Positions 1 to 10,060 of a stretch of DNA of 64,000 nucleotides are shown here, piece after piece. This stretch comes from Phytophthora colocasiae. Its lineage: Eukaryota; Oomycota; Peronosporomycetes; Peronosporales; Peronosporaceae. Location of the stretch: the NCBI GenBank assembly GCA_018806915.1, contig JAGKQI010000090.1:2232001-2296000 (forward strand), written 5' to 3'. Every line of letters begins with the position of its first letter. The first letter of the stretch is position 1. The notes beneath the pieces were generated by a model. It was not told the DNA's origin, did no database searches, and worked only from the letters and a program-made list of their open reading frames with translations. The translations under genes were made by a program, and so were the position numbers.

Positions 1-862
1 GAGCATGATTGCCTGCCTCTGGTGGGATAGAAAGCCAGTATACTACTTATGCACCGGATCAGTGATGGCGCCCTCTACTATCGAGAGAAAGGTCCGGCGA
101 GTCGGTGCGATTCAAGTAGGGTGTCCGTCTGCAGTAAACGACTACCAGAACTGGATGGGTGGAGTCGATCGGCACGATCAACTCCGACTCCAGTGTTACT
201 CTCTTCAGATGTCGACGCGATTTACAAAGTACTACAAAAGCCTCTTTTTAGGCTTCCTTGATCTTGCACTCGTAAACGCGTATCTTTCGCACAAAGAGGG
301 CGCCAGGATCAAAGGGACTGTAGCGATGAAACGGTCGGAGTGGTTTTCGGTGCTTCAAAACCAGCTCCTTCAATTGAAGGCGGAAGATTTTGCAGGTGTG
401 GAAGTAACACCACCCCCATCCAGTCAGAAGTGAAAGCGGGCGCCTGTTCGTCTTGCTCACGGGCTCCAGCAGTCGGAAGACTGGGTAACAGTTAGTGGCG
501 TCCAGAAGAGACGTCAGCGGTCATGCAAGGTATGCGGCCTCTTGCGCACAGGGAAGAAGAAGTCGTACGCTACGACGTACTTTTGCGAACGCTGTTCTAT
601 CGACAACGCAAAGTGCTGGTTGTGTAATCGGATTCGCCGCGACTACAACGGTGTCGCGAAGACTTATTACGAAATTTGGCACGACGACTTTGGAGCAGGC
701 CAAGCAATCCCAGCCAACTTGGGGAAGCGTGTTGTTCTCCGCCGACCCGGTCAGACGGCTGGCAAACGAAAGCAGACACGACGAGAGCTCCTGCTTCGGT
801 GCAGCCAAGCTAGTGACGGAGGGAACAGCGCCGACGGAGACAATGACAGCAATGAGGAGTGA
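1..862 (+). pseudogene. piggyBac-type transposase, 3' part, interrupted by in-frame TGA
   Basis: This is the C-terminal half of a piggyBac (DDE_Tnp_1_7) transposase running in from the left edge. The reading frame contains the family hallmark N-x-x-x-x-M-G-G-V-D-R-x-D-Q (nt ~140-180), followed by a helical region and then a Cys-rich zinc-ribbon tail (C-K-V-C-G ... C-E-R-C ... C-W-L-C, nt ~525-630), the usual order in this family. A TGA at 431-433 separates the two parts, but the frame stays open on both sides (5-430 and 434-862), so a single substitution may have broken it. The upstream catalytic aspartates would lie outside the window. Read-through or an unrecognised intron could be alternatives, but a decayed copy is most likely. 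Confidence 0.8.
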
Positions 863-2201
863 GCCTTGCCTGCGTATCAAGTGATGACCGTTTAGTTTCG
901 TGTAATTGAATGCAAAAATCCTTGAGCTGATGTACCTTCTTCCTTGCGTTTTCTGAAATGACTGACCCGATCGTGCATCACTTCACTGCTCGGTTGACCG
1001 TGTTCGTCGATACTGACGACATTGGACGGCGGCTGAAGATACACAATGTCGTCAGACTTACGACATTGAGCGGAAAACCTGTTGAGAAATTATACTGCCT
1101 ATCCTTGAGGCAAACACATGTCGAATACAAATACGAAGTATCCCATCAATGGTGTATCTTACGACTTTCGCTTACTCGTTTTGGGCGAGTACCGTTCGGA
1201 CACAGGGTGTTAACACTACATGTAGTACGCTTCAAAAACAGACTGATGATTAGCAAGAAGATTGGAGGATTAGATCACGACTGGAATGTCGTTACTATTT
1301 ATACATGTAGTACGCTTCAAAAACAGAGTGTTCCGGCTTTTTTAAATTATTAATAATAATACATGATAAAAGGAAATTGAAGTTGATTAACTGGTTATTC
1401 CTGGTTGCTACTACTTGGCTTGATAATACATGATAAAAGGCCACAATTGCAGGGGGGGGGGGGCGTGCAACCGTTGGTCATAGCAACCACGGACAACCAT
1501 TTCACTCTTCATTCTGCCTGGCCGATGTCATACCGGCGCTACTACATACATGTATACTGACCACTAGCGCGTGCACAGACTATGAAAACATGCCGATGAT
1601 AAATACAGGGCGGGGTGGCGTATAGCTCTTCGACACGGTGGTGGTGTATGAGAAGGCATAGATTCATAATGGAGTTGAAGAAGTTATACGCGAGCTCCCA
1701 ACGTTGGTGTTAAGCTGCCACCGTACTCTCCGGTGCTGAACCTAACATACTTTATCCGTGTAAGTAGAGTTTTCGCATCGTGAAATGGTGTGTACTGAAT
1801 ATAATACCATTTATATACAGAACGCGTAAAGTCACAACACTGAATAAAAGTAAGGCATGATAGTATCGCACCTTACTTAGACTACACGGAAGTCTTACAT
1901 GTAGTATCATTGATACGTGTACTGTTTCCCGCGAGAGTTGCGGTACTTTATATGTTACATATTATGTAAGTCTTAGTATCATTGAATCGAGATAACGTTA
2001 AAAACACATTTGAAAATCTGACAAACACAACACATCCTGGTAGGATTTGAACACAAAACGACATGGCCAGTGCACTATGTGCCCTGGCCTTGTCGTACAA
2101 TCCTGGCTGCGTCGCAGGTCAGAAATCGTGCAGCTAAGATGTTGCTTGAAGGTGAGGTGAATGTACTATGGAATGTGTGGTCCACGCAATAGTTCTTGCT
2201 G
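863..2201. other. Intergenic stretch with short dispersed repeats, no gene
   Basis: I see no convincing gene in these 1.3 kb. It holds a run of 11 G at about 1453, two copies of a ~24-bp word (1217-1240 and 1302-1325), two copies of a word ending ATACATGATAAAAGG (near 1358 and 1426), four TACATGTA palindromes (1217, 1302, 1547, 1896), and a 34-bp word at 1909-1942 that recurs almost exactly at 7196-7230 beside the MITE. An open frame at 958-1353 has no recognisable motif and overlaps these repeats, so it is not called. Confidence 0.6.
2034..2108 (-). other. tRNA-like/SINE-like hairpin with B-box-like word
   Basis: On the minus strand there is a hairpin (arms CGACA-a-GGCCAG and CTGGCC-a-TGTCG) followed by GTGTTCAAATCC, which resembles a Pol III B box, and outer AGGATT/AATCCT arms. 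This could be a degenerate tRNA or the head of a SINE. No proper acceptor stem, D-arm or A box could be assigned, so it is not called as a functional tRNA. Confidence 0.25.
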
Positions 2202-3914
2202 ATGACTATCGAGCAAGCTCACTTCTCGTCGGCCACCTATCGTCTCATCTATCGCGTGGACGCGTGGACGCCCAGCACGCGCGAAGTCAGGATGCCGGGA
2301 CTGTCTGCAGCAGAGCTGCCTGAGGAGACCCTCAGAGCTGGCGACAAGATCGAGTATTTTTCTCGAGCGTTTGTGTGTGGTGACAAGCGAGGACATCGGT
2401 CTGCCGTGGTAGTACGGATTGACAGCCAAGACGACCTCTACCCAGCGCGCTTGGATACAGAAGAGCTCCTTCCACTGGACAATTTAATGCGCCGCACAGC
2501 AGACATGTCGGGCAAGAGTGTGGAGCCTAGCACTGCCAAGTGGCGGAAGCTCCGGACGTACAAGCTCGTAGATGGAACGTTCGATGCACCAACCAAGTCC
2601 AGCACTCTCAATTCAGCACTGGCAGCTATTGTTCGCGGGGCTTTTGAATCAGCCCATCAAGTGCTAACATCTCGACGTGAGGTTTCCACGCGAGACAGTG
2701 CAGGGACGATCAGAGTTGGAGATAGTGAAGCACTGCCGCCATTGGTCATCACCACGACGTCCAGCACCTCAGTAACCTATCTCAGCGGATGCAGCAGCAG
2801 TACGACCGGTGTCAATGAAGATTCTACGTCTACTAGGAGCGAGGAATCCGACGTGCCGCCTACGCGTAAGGGTGTCGTGATCGATTTAGTGACGTCGTCT
2901 GGTACAGCATCTGACAGTGGTGATGTTTCAGAGCCTGGACCGACTCCGACGGACGCTGAGCTTCTGGACGCAAAGGAGTACCTGAGCAGCATCCCGAATC
3001 GTTATGCTCGCGCTCGAATCCGGCACCAGAAGAAACGCCGAGCGGGTGAATGGCATGTCAGCCGGTCACGCAAGCGCCGTGATCAACGGAAGTGTGCGAT
3101 CACCCGCAGCGGGACCCAAATTCACCACGCGCACACGGTGTCTGCGATAAAGATGAAGAACCTTCTTGCGATGCCCGCTATTAGGCTGCGATTGGTTGAT
3201 TTGCATGAAAGAAGGAAGGCGTACAGTCCCGCAGCCCACGATCCAAGATTCGCTCAGGCAGAAGTGCCGTGGCCAGAGGGTGTGCAGCGAATCGAGACCA
3301 GTGTAGCGAACGATATTGTGTTTCCGGACTTGGGGGACTTCGGCGAGTGTCGCTGCGAAGGTGACTGCTTTATCGACACGTGCGACAACGCCGTCGCCGC
3401 TGTCTTCTGTACGCCAAGTTCGTGTAAGCTGGGGGCTCTATGCAGCAACACGCCACGTGTACGAGAGACCCTCAAGCTGTTCAACACTGAACGAGTGGGC
3501 CTGAGCGTGTACACGACCGCCGATATGGATGTTGGCGATATTGTGGGTGAGTATACGGGTGAATTGAGGGAATACGATGCTGTTGTGCCTGGACAGCCGC
3601 CCGTGGCTGTTAAACAAAACAGTGGCTACACTTTGCTGATGCATACCAAGTCTGCGCGGAAGAAATACGTGTACGTGGATGCGCTGCGATGCGGGTCAAT
3701 GATGCGATTCATTAGTCATTCCTGCGACGCCAATGCTGCGTTCGTCGAGGTGCGAAATGGAGTCGATGTGAAGGTGCTTGTGCGAATGCTAAAGGACGTG
3801 AAGGCGGGCGCCCAGATCACAGTACATTACGGCGATGAAACGTGGTTCACCTGTATGTGTGATACATGCTGGAAGGCTTCGGACGATGACGCCATGCAAA
3901 ACTCTAAGGTGTAG
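2202..3914 (+). CDS. SET-domain protein methyltransferase
   Basis: A 570-aa protein. The last third is a lysine methyltransferase module: a Cys-rich pre-SET/AWS-like segment (residues ~381-415), a SET core from about 431 (G-E-Y-T-G-E-L), the cofactor-binding/pseudoknot signature R-F-I-S-H-S-C-D-A-N-A at about 502, an H-Y-G-D-E segment at about 541 and a short post-SET Cys cluster. The motifs needed for catalysis appear present, so it probably transfers methyl from S-adenosylmethionine to a lysine; histone H3 is the usual substrate of such architectures, though the site cannot be read. The first 380 residues are low-complexity Ser/Thr-rich with no domain I recognise. ATG at 2202 is chosen because the open frame upstream begins only with TTG. 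The stop lies 221 bp from the stop of the oppositely oriented MULE transposase, raising the possibility that it is transposon cargo. Confidence 0.85.
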   Translation: MTIEQAHFSSATYRLIYRVDAWTPSTREVRMPGLSAAELPEETLRAGDKIEYFSRAFVCGDKRGHRSAVVVRIDSQDDLYPARLDTEELLPLDNLMRRTADMSGKSVEPSTAKWRKLRTYKLVDGTFDAPTKSSTLNSALAAIVRGAFESAHQVLTSRREVSTRDSAGTIRVGDSEALPPLVITTTSSTSVTYLSGCSSSTTGVNEDSTSTRSEESDVPPTRKGVVIDLVTSSGTASDSGDVSEPGPTPTDAELLDAKEYLSSIPNRYARARIRHQKKRRAGEWHVSRSRKRRDQRKCAITRSGTQIHHAHTVSAIKMKNLLAMPAIRLRLVDLHERRKAYSPAAHDPRFAQAEVPWPEGVQRIETSVANDIVFPDLGDFGECRCEGDCFIDTCDNAVAAVFCTPSSCKLGALCSNTPRVRETLKLFNTERVGLSVYTTADMDVGDIVGEYTGELREYDAVVPGQPPVAVKQNSGYTLLMHTKSARKKYVYVDALRCGSMMRFISHSCDANAAFVEVRNGVDVKVLVRMLKDVKAGAQITVHYGDETWFTCMCDTCWKASDDDAMQNSKV

Positions 3915-4135
3915 GACGAAGACCAAACACTCGCATGGATCTACTGCCTGGACACAAGATGGTAGCATATGAGGAGTCTAAAAATGAGAAGCACCTTTTA
4001 CCTAAGTGCTGGATGCGTTTATATGGAGGTGAAATGAGATCTTACTGTTGCCTCACGTGAACAATGGTGCATAGGTCGTATTAGATGCAAACGTCGTTTC
4101 TACACTGCCTAATGCGCTTTCAAGCGAGTGCTGAA

Positions 4136-5960
4136 TCAATCGTAACTGAGTGCTGGGCCAATAGCGCGCGGGCGACCACCTGTGTTCTTACGCTTCTTCC
4201 TGCGGACAAGGACTTTGTGCTTACTGGAGTCCACACGAGCCGACGATCGTAGTGCATGTATTACGTGCACACACGCACCAAATGCAAACCAGTAGTTGCA
4301 GGGACACCATTGCTGCTGTACATCCACTGGCCAACCTCCCCATGGCTGTCCTTCGACTTCCATCCGAGCGTAGTTACTGCCCATCTGAGCCGACACAGCT
4401 ATTCCCTCCTCGGTACGTTTATTGGGGGCAACAGTAATTCGTGGTGGACGCATGGACAACACTCTTACCACTTGAGGTGCCCCAGCGCGCGTAAAACCGA
4501 AGTCCTGGCCCTCGCTCATGGATAGTAAGCCTGCGCGTTTCATGTCCTGTGCTCGCCGTGTGAGGGTTGACGCTGGAACTGGGGTGGTCATGAACGTCTT
4601 GGGTGACTCGGATGTAGACGCGCAGCACGAGCTCAATTCACGCAATAACGCACCCATTTTCAGACGACGTCGGAGTGTGTAGTCACGCTTCAGTGAAGCG
4701 TTAAACGTCTCTACGGGGTTGTTAGTCGTAGCGTAGCCACAGGGGGTAGCAAACGCCTGCCAGCAGCTGAACCGCCCGTCAAGCCACTGCTCACACATGT
4801 ACTTCGTGAATCCAACGAGAGTAATATCTGCGAACCAACTACGAACTATAGCGTCCCGTAACTGAACAAATGCTTCCCATGAACGCGCGAAGTGCAAGTC
4901 GTAGAGATCTCGTACAATCATGCTTGCCACACCCGAGGGAAAGCCCTTAATCGCTTTGTGTACATTTTCCATTAAATGGAAAAAGCACATGAGGAAGTAG
5001 AATTTACCAGAACCGGCAAACACAGATTGGAGTGCATTGAACTGCGCTTGGTCCGCGTCCGCCATGACGTACCGCACTTCCAGACCATGTTCAGCCACCA
5101 ATTCGTAGATTTGGTCCAGCGACCGCAGAACAGCTTCAAAAATGGGTTGAGTCTCTTGAGAGACAACAAACAGGGCCACCAAGTGGAACGCACGTGAGGA
5201 ATCCGAGATTCCCAGCACCATTACGGGGTAATCGCACTGATTCGTTTTATACGTGTTGTCAATGTGAAACACAAAACTGTCGGGAGAACGGTTCATTCGT
5301 AGCAGCAGCGCTTTCGTCGTAATTCCGATAATAAACGGCTTTTCATCGGATCCATTGCCCACGATTAAGTTCCCATCAGCGTCGGTATCCCACCCAAACG
5401 CAAACGGCTGATGTAGTGTCTCGCTTCCGTTGAACGCATGACTATGAACCCAGGCCTTGATGGTGTCCAATCGGTCGTGGTTGTCCACGTACTTCCGGGA
5501 GTAGTAATTTACGAAGTTTTGAACGGTACTGAGGGATGGTACGTCTTCCAAAGGCGTGTCAAACTTCCTAGCTAGAGCATTCCGAATTCTTAGAGGTCGC
5601 ATGTGGTGTGTAGCCATCTCCCTGCAAAAAACCTTTCTGCACAGGGGTTAAGCGCTTCTTTTTGGGGGACCTGGCACTGCTCGTGTGCTCACCAAAGTCG
5701 AAAATTGACTGTACACCGGTCTCCAGACATGTCAGTGTCTTCCCCCTCCAAGAACACGCATCCACGCTGTCCTCCTCGCACGGATAAGAGCTGCACTTCA
5801 GGAGACGATATCGCATCTTGTGTAGGGCGTCCGGGCACAGTGAACACGCCATGATTTGGCTGTGACTCACGTCATGCGACTTCATCTCCGCCATAACCTT
5901 CTCGGCGAGGACCGAGTCGATCTCCACGGCCTTCTCTCGCCAATCAACGCGTTTCGGCAT
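4136..5960 (-). pseudogene. MULE (Mutator-like) transposase with one frameshift
   Basis: This is a Mutator-type transposase of about 607 residues if read across one shift. The N-terminal part (5960-5618) begins at an ATG and is Cys/Lys-rich. The second part (5617-4136) has the MULE core: F-H-I-D-N-T-Y-K-T-N, a D-A-D-Q-A-Q-F segment, then C-F-F-H-L-M-E-N-V, which supply the DDE-type acidic residues, and a C-terminal SWIM zinc finger (C-P-C ... C-V-H-V-I-H). The two parts are in different frames and meet at a run of six A on the plus strand (5626-5631); five would keep the frame open. It is therefore either a very young pseudogene or an assembly error. No terminal inverted repeats were found around it by eye. 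Confidence 0.85.
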
Positions 5961-6256
5961 GATCGCTCGGGTGCGTTTTCCAGTGTTTGTTGTCCTTTAC
6001 TAGCCTATCAAATGTGGATGCTGACGCGAGCCTGTGGGGGCCTCTGGTTGGCTCTTCAAACACGAACTGACTCTAGTTACATGAAAACAACTGCTTTACA
6101 CAGCCTGTGCATTTTAGTCCGCTGCTAGTAGCAGCCTGCTACTGTACCACAAGTTGTTGTGATGACACGCATTCGCTGTGCTGCCAGACGTTTGTTGTGC
6201 TGTCCCTGCACTGTATTGTGCTGGCAACGCGTTCTCTATTGAATCAAATGATACTA
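5961..6256. other. Spacer upstream of MULE, no gene
   Basis: This lies upstream of the transposase start and up to the MITE. I see no coding signature and no copy of a sequence flanking the SET gene, so element ends cannot be placed here. Confidence 0.4.
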
Positions 6257-7164
6257 CAGTGCGCGCCAAATCGATAGGACCCCCCCTGAAAATGCCCATA
6301 ACTCAGTCAGTTTTTATCATTTTAAGTTGCGGTTTTGACAGTAGATCCATAACACGGTAAGAAAGGACCTACGGGCGTTTGTTTTAGCGTTTTTGCACCC
6401 TAAAGTATGGCTCCCATACAAAAAACTGTTTTTTGCCAAACGACACAATTTAGGACCCCCATGCTTCAATACAAATCCCTATACTAAATAAAACCCGCTC
6501 AAAATGATATGACTGGGGATTTGTATGGGGACATGTTCTAAACCTCTGTAGAGTGAAGGTGAGTGCATGTATCATGACTCTGAATTACACAGAACATTGA
6601 TAATAGATAAGTGCCTATTTGGTAGAGATCATATATGCTTTAGAGAGTTCTTATGCAAGGAATCGACATTATTATTTTGTCTCTAACATTTGAACGCATT
6701 TTGACTATGATTTGCTAAAAAACAGCCACTAAATGACTGATTGTTAAAGTGCCAGCAATTACTTTGTAACTCTCTGCCAATGGTTATGGCCTTCTCTACC
6801 AAATATGCACTTATCTATTATCAATGTTCTGTGTAATTCAGAGTCATGATACATGCACTCACCTTCACTCTACAGAGGTTTAGAACATGTCCCCATACAA
6901 ATCCCCAGTCATATCATTTTGAGCGGGTTTTATTTAGTATAGGGATTTGTATTGAAGCATGGGGGTCCTAAATTGTGTCGTTTGGCAAAAAACAGTTTTT
7001 TGTATGGGAGCCATACTTTAGGGTGCAAAAACGCTAAAACAAACGCCCGTAGGTCCTTTCTTACCGTGTTAGGAATCTACTGTCAAAACCGCAACTTAAA
7101 ATGATAAAAACTGACTGAGTTATGGGCATTTTCAGGGGGGGTCCTATCGATTTGGCGCGCACTG
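6257..7164. mobile_element. Foldback MITE, Tc1/mariner-like, TA target duplication
   Basis: A 908-bp palindromic element. The left arm 6257-6628 is matched by the reverse complement of 6793-7164, so the terminal inverted repeats are about 372 bp with only a few mismatches seen (for example GCCTATTT versus GCATATTT). The outer ends read CAGTGCGCGCC and its complement, and each is bordered by TA (6255-6256 and 7165-7166), the duplication expected of Tc1/mariner transposases. The 164-bp centre is AT-rich and has no ORF. It has no transposase of its own and would depend on one in trans. Confidence 0.92.
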
Positions 7165-7172
7165 TAAGACTT

Positions 7173-7217
7173 GGAAACAGTACACGCATCAATGACATTG
7201 ATGCGTGTACTGTTTCC
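7173..7217. repeat. Perfect 22-bp inverted repeat beside the MITE
   Basis: GGAAACAGTACACGCATC... at 7173-7194 is followed after one base by its exact reverse complement at 7196-7217, a near-perfect cruciform. The right arm continues into a word also present at 1909-1942, so it probably belongs to another dispersed repeat family into which, or next to which, the MITE inserted. Confidence 0.85.
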
Positions 7218-7602
7218 CGAGAGAGTTGCGATCAGGATTGTTAGCTGTGCGGCACAGCCTGTGCCATAAGGAAATTCTACATGTACAGTAATTGCCTATT
7301 TGGCATGATTTACTACCACTTTCTTGGGCCAGAAGCATTATGATTAAGCTCCACAAGCTAGTGTGCAAACTGATTAACTCGTTTCGCAGGCAAGCAACAG
7401 AGACGCCTGATATTACAGCTACAGTACTGTACATGTACGTTGTATACGGAGGAAATGATGATAAATCGAGTAAGATCACTTGACAGACTGCAAGTCGTTA
7501 GGCTAATTGCGCAGCCATGTTGAAGATCCATCTGGATTCCAATCATAGGATTGGACAAGGTCCGGAGTCCGGATGCGTACATATACAGTGTTAGCTTTTA
7601 CC

Positions 7603-7619
7603 CCTCACTTCTCGATTTT
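7603..7619 (+). promoter_or_regulatory. Oomycete initiator-like element for the RXLR gene
   Basis: CCTCACTTCTCGATTTT matches 13 of the first 16 positions of the oomycete Inr consensus GCTCATTYYNCAWTTT, 54 bp before the ATG at 7657. It places transcription start downstream of the in-frame ATG at 7573, which therefore should not be the start codon. Confidence 0.6.
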
Positions 7620-7656
7620 GCCCGACGAACACAAGCCCAACATTATCACACCCGCT

Positions 7657-8031
7657 ATGCGTGCGACCTCCATCATCTTGTTGGCTGCTGTCACGGTTCT
7701 TGCAAGTGTCACTGGCGTCTCTGCAGCCACCACTGGCGCAGACTTGGCTAAAGTAGCTCCGAACGAGGCAATACCTTCAATCGAAAGCGCCCACGCGACA
7801 AGATTCCTAAGAAAACGCAAGGCTCGCCATAACACGGACACGGAGAGTGAGGAGCGCAATGTGCTGCAAGGACTGAAAAAAACATTTGAAAAGGTCGCCG
7901 ATTTGCCTTTCGACAAGGCTTGGCATAACCTTCAAGGGATGGGTCTGAGTTGGCAGCAGAGAGAGGCTCTCCTGAAGCTGCACAAGCTTGACGCGGCTGA
8001 CCGTGCGGCTGTCCTGAAGTTGATCACATAA
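7657..8031 (+). CDS. RXLR-EER secreted effector candidate
   Basis: A 124-aa protein with the standard layout of an oomycete host-translocated effector. There is a hydrophobic signal peptide (residues 1-23, likely cut after V-S-A), R-F-L-R at residues 49-52 followed by a basic stretch, and an acidic S-E-E-R motif ending at residue 67. The remaining ~55 residues are helical, with a W-containing segment but no clear WY fold. RXLR proteins are secreted, usually from haustoria, and act on plant immunity inside the host cell; the specific target cannot be predicted. The start at 7657 rather than the in-frame ATG at 7573 is supported by the signal peptide beginning exactly there and by the initiator element at 7603-7619. 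It is flanked by transposon remnants, as is typical for this class. Confidence 0.88.
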   Translation: MRATSIILLAAVTVLASVTGVSAATTGADLAKVAPNEAIPSIESAHATRFLRKRKARHNTDTESEERNVLQGLKKTFEKVADLPFDKAWHNLQGMGLSWQQREALLKLHKLDAADRAAVLKLIT

Positions 8032-8159
8032 GGAGACGTAATGAGAAGAACAATGTTCTGTTGGTTCACAGCTACAGGTACCTTAGTGTGATATCAACCA
8101 TTAATCAATTCAGTGTTTTCTACTGTGCTGGTGGTATTTCCTTTACTAATTTTAATTAG

Positions 8160-8354
8160 CCCTTAAAATGTACTACAATAATCGGTGGATTTTCGAAGGT
8201 GGGTATCCTTGGTGACGCTCGTGTAGCGGATATCGACACTATGCTAAGTGAAGGTACCATTGAGGGGCTTGTAGAGGACCTACGCAACTTAGGCGTCTTA
8301 AGCAAACCAGTTCACCCAGATCAGGATATCGATATCGATAGCGAAGACAATTAA
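8160..8354 (+). pseudogene. C-terminal remnant of a transposase-like ORF
   Basis: An open frame without its own early ATG reads through a short tail (…G-G-F-S-K-V-G-I-L-G-D-A-R…, ending in an Asp/Glu-rich stretch) to TAA at 8352. The composition resembles the C-terminus of pogo/Tigger-type DDE transposases, which end in such tails, but no catalytic motif remains. The rest of 8032-8515 shows nothing else. Identification is tentative. Confidence 0.3.
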
Positions 8355-8515
8355 TCTCGGCTAATTGTACATACCGCGTCATCTAAATCGTAGTTGTTTA
8401 CCCTTAACCTGTTACACACTTCCTTCTCCGAAATCCCCAAGTGACGCTAGGACAGAGGTACATTTTCAACAAGCAGCTCACAAAACAAGCAGTGCGGTAG
8501 AATCATCAGACAAAA

Positions 8516-9560
8516 CTAGTAGCGCAGATGACGGTACGGCTTCGACGGGTATTGGCCTGACGTTTGCTGCGTCTTCGTCGTAGCTGGAGTCTTCCCAGAG
8601 TAGTCAGCTGCTGTTCCAGAAGTACCCTTCACACCTCCGTTCACCCCCAGACCAACTTCGGCACCCGCCTTGACACCTGCGCCGCTGACGTTTACACCGA
8701 CATTAGCCCCCGCATTGATAGCAGCACCAACGTCGGCATTACCATTGGCGCCAGCACCAGCCTTCACTTCGACTCCAAGGTTAGCGTCAGCAGCGACTCC
8801 AGCGCCGGTCTTGACTCCGGCTTCAAGACTTGCACCGGCACCAAGGTTGGCCCCAGCATTCAAACCGACGCCAGCTCCAGCCTTCACACCAGCATCAAGG
8901 TTCGCTCCTGCGTCCAATCCAGCATCAGCCTTCACGCCAACCCCCAGATTTGCACCGCCGTTCACACCGACGCCAGCTCCAACCCCAAGATTAGCACCAA
9001 CACCAGCACCAGCATTCACCCACCACCAGCCTTCACCACCACCAAGGTTCACTCCTGCACCTGCGTTGAGACTGGCACCAGCATTCAGACCAGCACCCGC
9101 CTTGAGACCAGCACCTGCATTCAGACCGACACCAGCTCCTAGTGCCGTATCCTCCGACGTTTACACCTGCACCTGCACCGACCTTGCCACCAGCACCGAC
9201 GCCTACGCCACCTCCAACGTTGGCATCCACACCCACACCAGCTCCAAGGCCTCCGTACCCGCCGACTCCAGCACCAGCTTTCACACCTCCACCGAGATTA
9301 GCACCCGCCTTCACCCCCGCGCCAAGACCTGCTGCGACGTCTGCACCAATATTCGCGCCGAGATTCAGGAGCGCGTTGAGTCCTGCGCCGAGCCCACCGT
9401 GAACACCCGTGCCAACACTCACAGTCTTGCCTCCGTTGGTGTTGTAGCTGTCTGTGGACTTGCCGTACGTCTCGACCACTTCCACAGAGGCGTCCACCAT
9501 CCCGTTCGAGAAGGCCACGACGGCCACACACAGAGCGACGATCGTCTTGCTGAACACCAT
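8516..9560 (-). pseudogene. Secreted glycine/alanine-rich repeat protein, frameshifted
   Basis: Translation starts at ATG 9558-9560 with a clear signal peptide (hydrophobic core, cut near M-V-D-A-S), then a short Ser/Thr region and a long Gly/Ala/Val/Asn repeat of the form G-A-G-V-K-A-G-A-N-L with 8-10-residue period. The frame breaks at about 9139-9148, where Y-G-G-L-G-A-G in neighbouring repeats suggests loss of one base; the downstream repeats continue in another frame to TAG 8516-8518, ending in a Lys/Thr/Gln-rich tail. Read across the break it would be ~350 aa. Such proteins are likely secreted or wall-associated; no enzymatic domain is present. A second site (~9010-9040, an E-G-W-W-W patch) looks like a pair of compensating deletions. 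An assembly error in the GC-rich repeat could also explain the break. Confidence 0.75.
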
Positions 9561-9636
9561 CTTGATAGTTGGACTTGGAGTCGAGGCTTGGTTGTTGGAG
9601 CTTGTGTAGCTGGTAACCGAGTGACCGGTAGATCCG

Positions 9637-9652
9637 AAATTGGATAATGGAC
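9637..9652 (-). promoter_or_regulatory. Oomycete initiator-like element for the Gly-rich gene
   Basis: On the minus strand GTCCATTATCCAATTT matches 13 of 16 positions of GCTCATTYYNCAWTTT, 76 bp before the ATG at 9560. It excludes the upstream in-frame start at 9707. The remaining 9653-10060 spacer to the divergent coiled-coil gene shows no other feature. Confidence 0.6.
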
Positions 9653-10060
9653 TTTCAACCTGGAGGCACTGTAGTGCTAGGGAACTATGTCGCGCAGGGC
9701 AGGCCACTTCTCACAAGCACTTCACTTCTCTACCGAGGAAGCAGGACTCGCATCTGGTCGCCACCTCATGACAACAACAACTGGAGGCAGATACGGCGTC
9801 TGAAGTTCTGAACCACGAGGCTGTCGACTATTTCGCGCCCCCTTCACGCGACATGTGAACGACTCCGATAGTACTTCGAAGTAGCAATAGTAGTTTGCGT
9901 TGAAGCAAGCTTCAAGAATCTTGAATCAAGATACATGACTTCGATTTGGGGTTTAGTGAAGCAACTTAACCGCCAAATGCCTCGAATAGTTGGAAATCGA
10001 AACGGATCTCGAACACTTTGTGTTGGCATCTTGTAACTTCAGTTGTAGACCTCAACGGTC

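Noticed and set aside
958..1353. 131-aa open frame
   Set aside because: No motif, overlaps dispersed repeats and a duplicated 24-bp word; likely chance.
2034..2108. tRNA gene
   Set aside because: B-box-like word and hairpin present, but no acceptor stem or A box could be built.
7573..7656. Upstream ATG start for the RXLR gene
   Set aside because: Lies before the initiator box and would bury the signal peptide behind 28 residues.
8564..9647. Long plus-strand frames rich in Thr/Pro/Ser opposite the glycine-rich gene
   Set aside because: They are the complement of the Gly/Ala repeat; the minus strand has the signal peptide and initiator box, the plus strand has neither.
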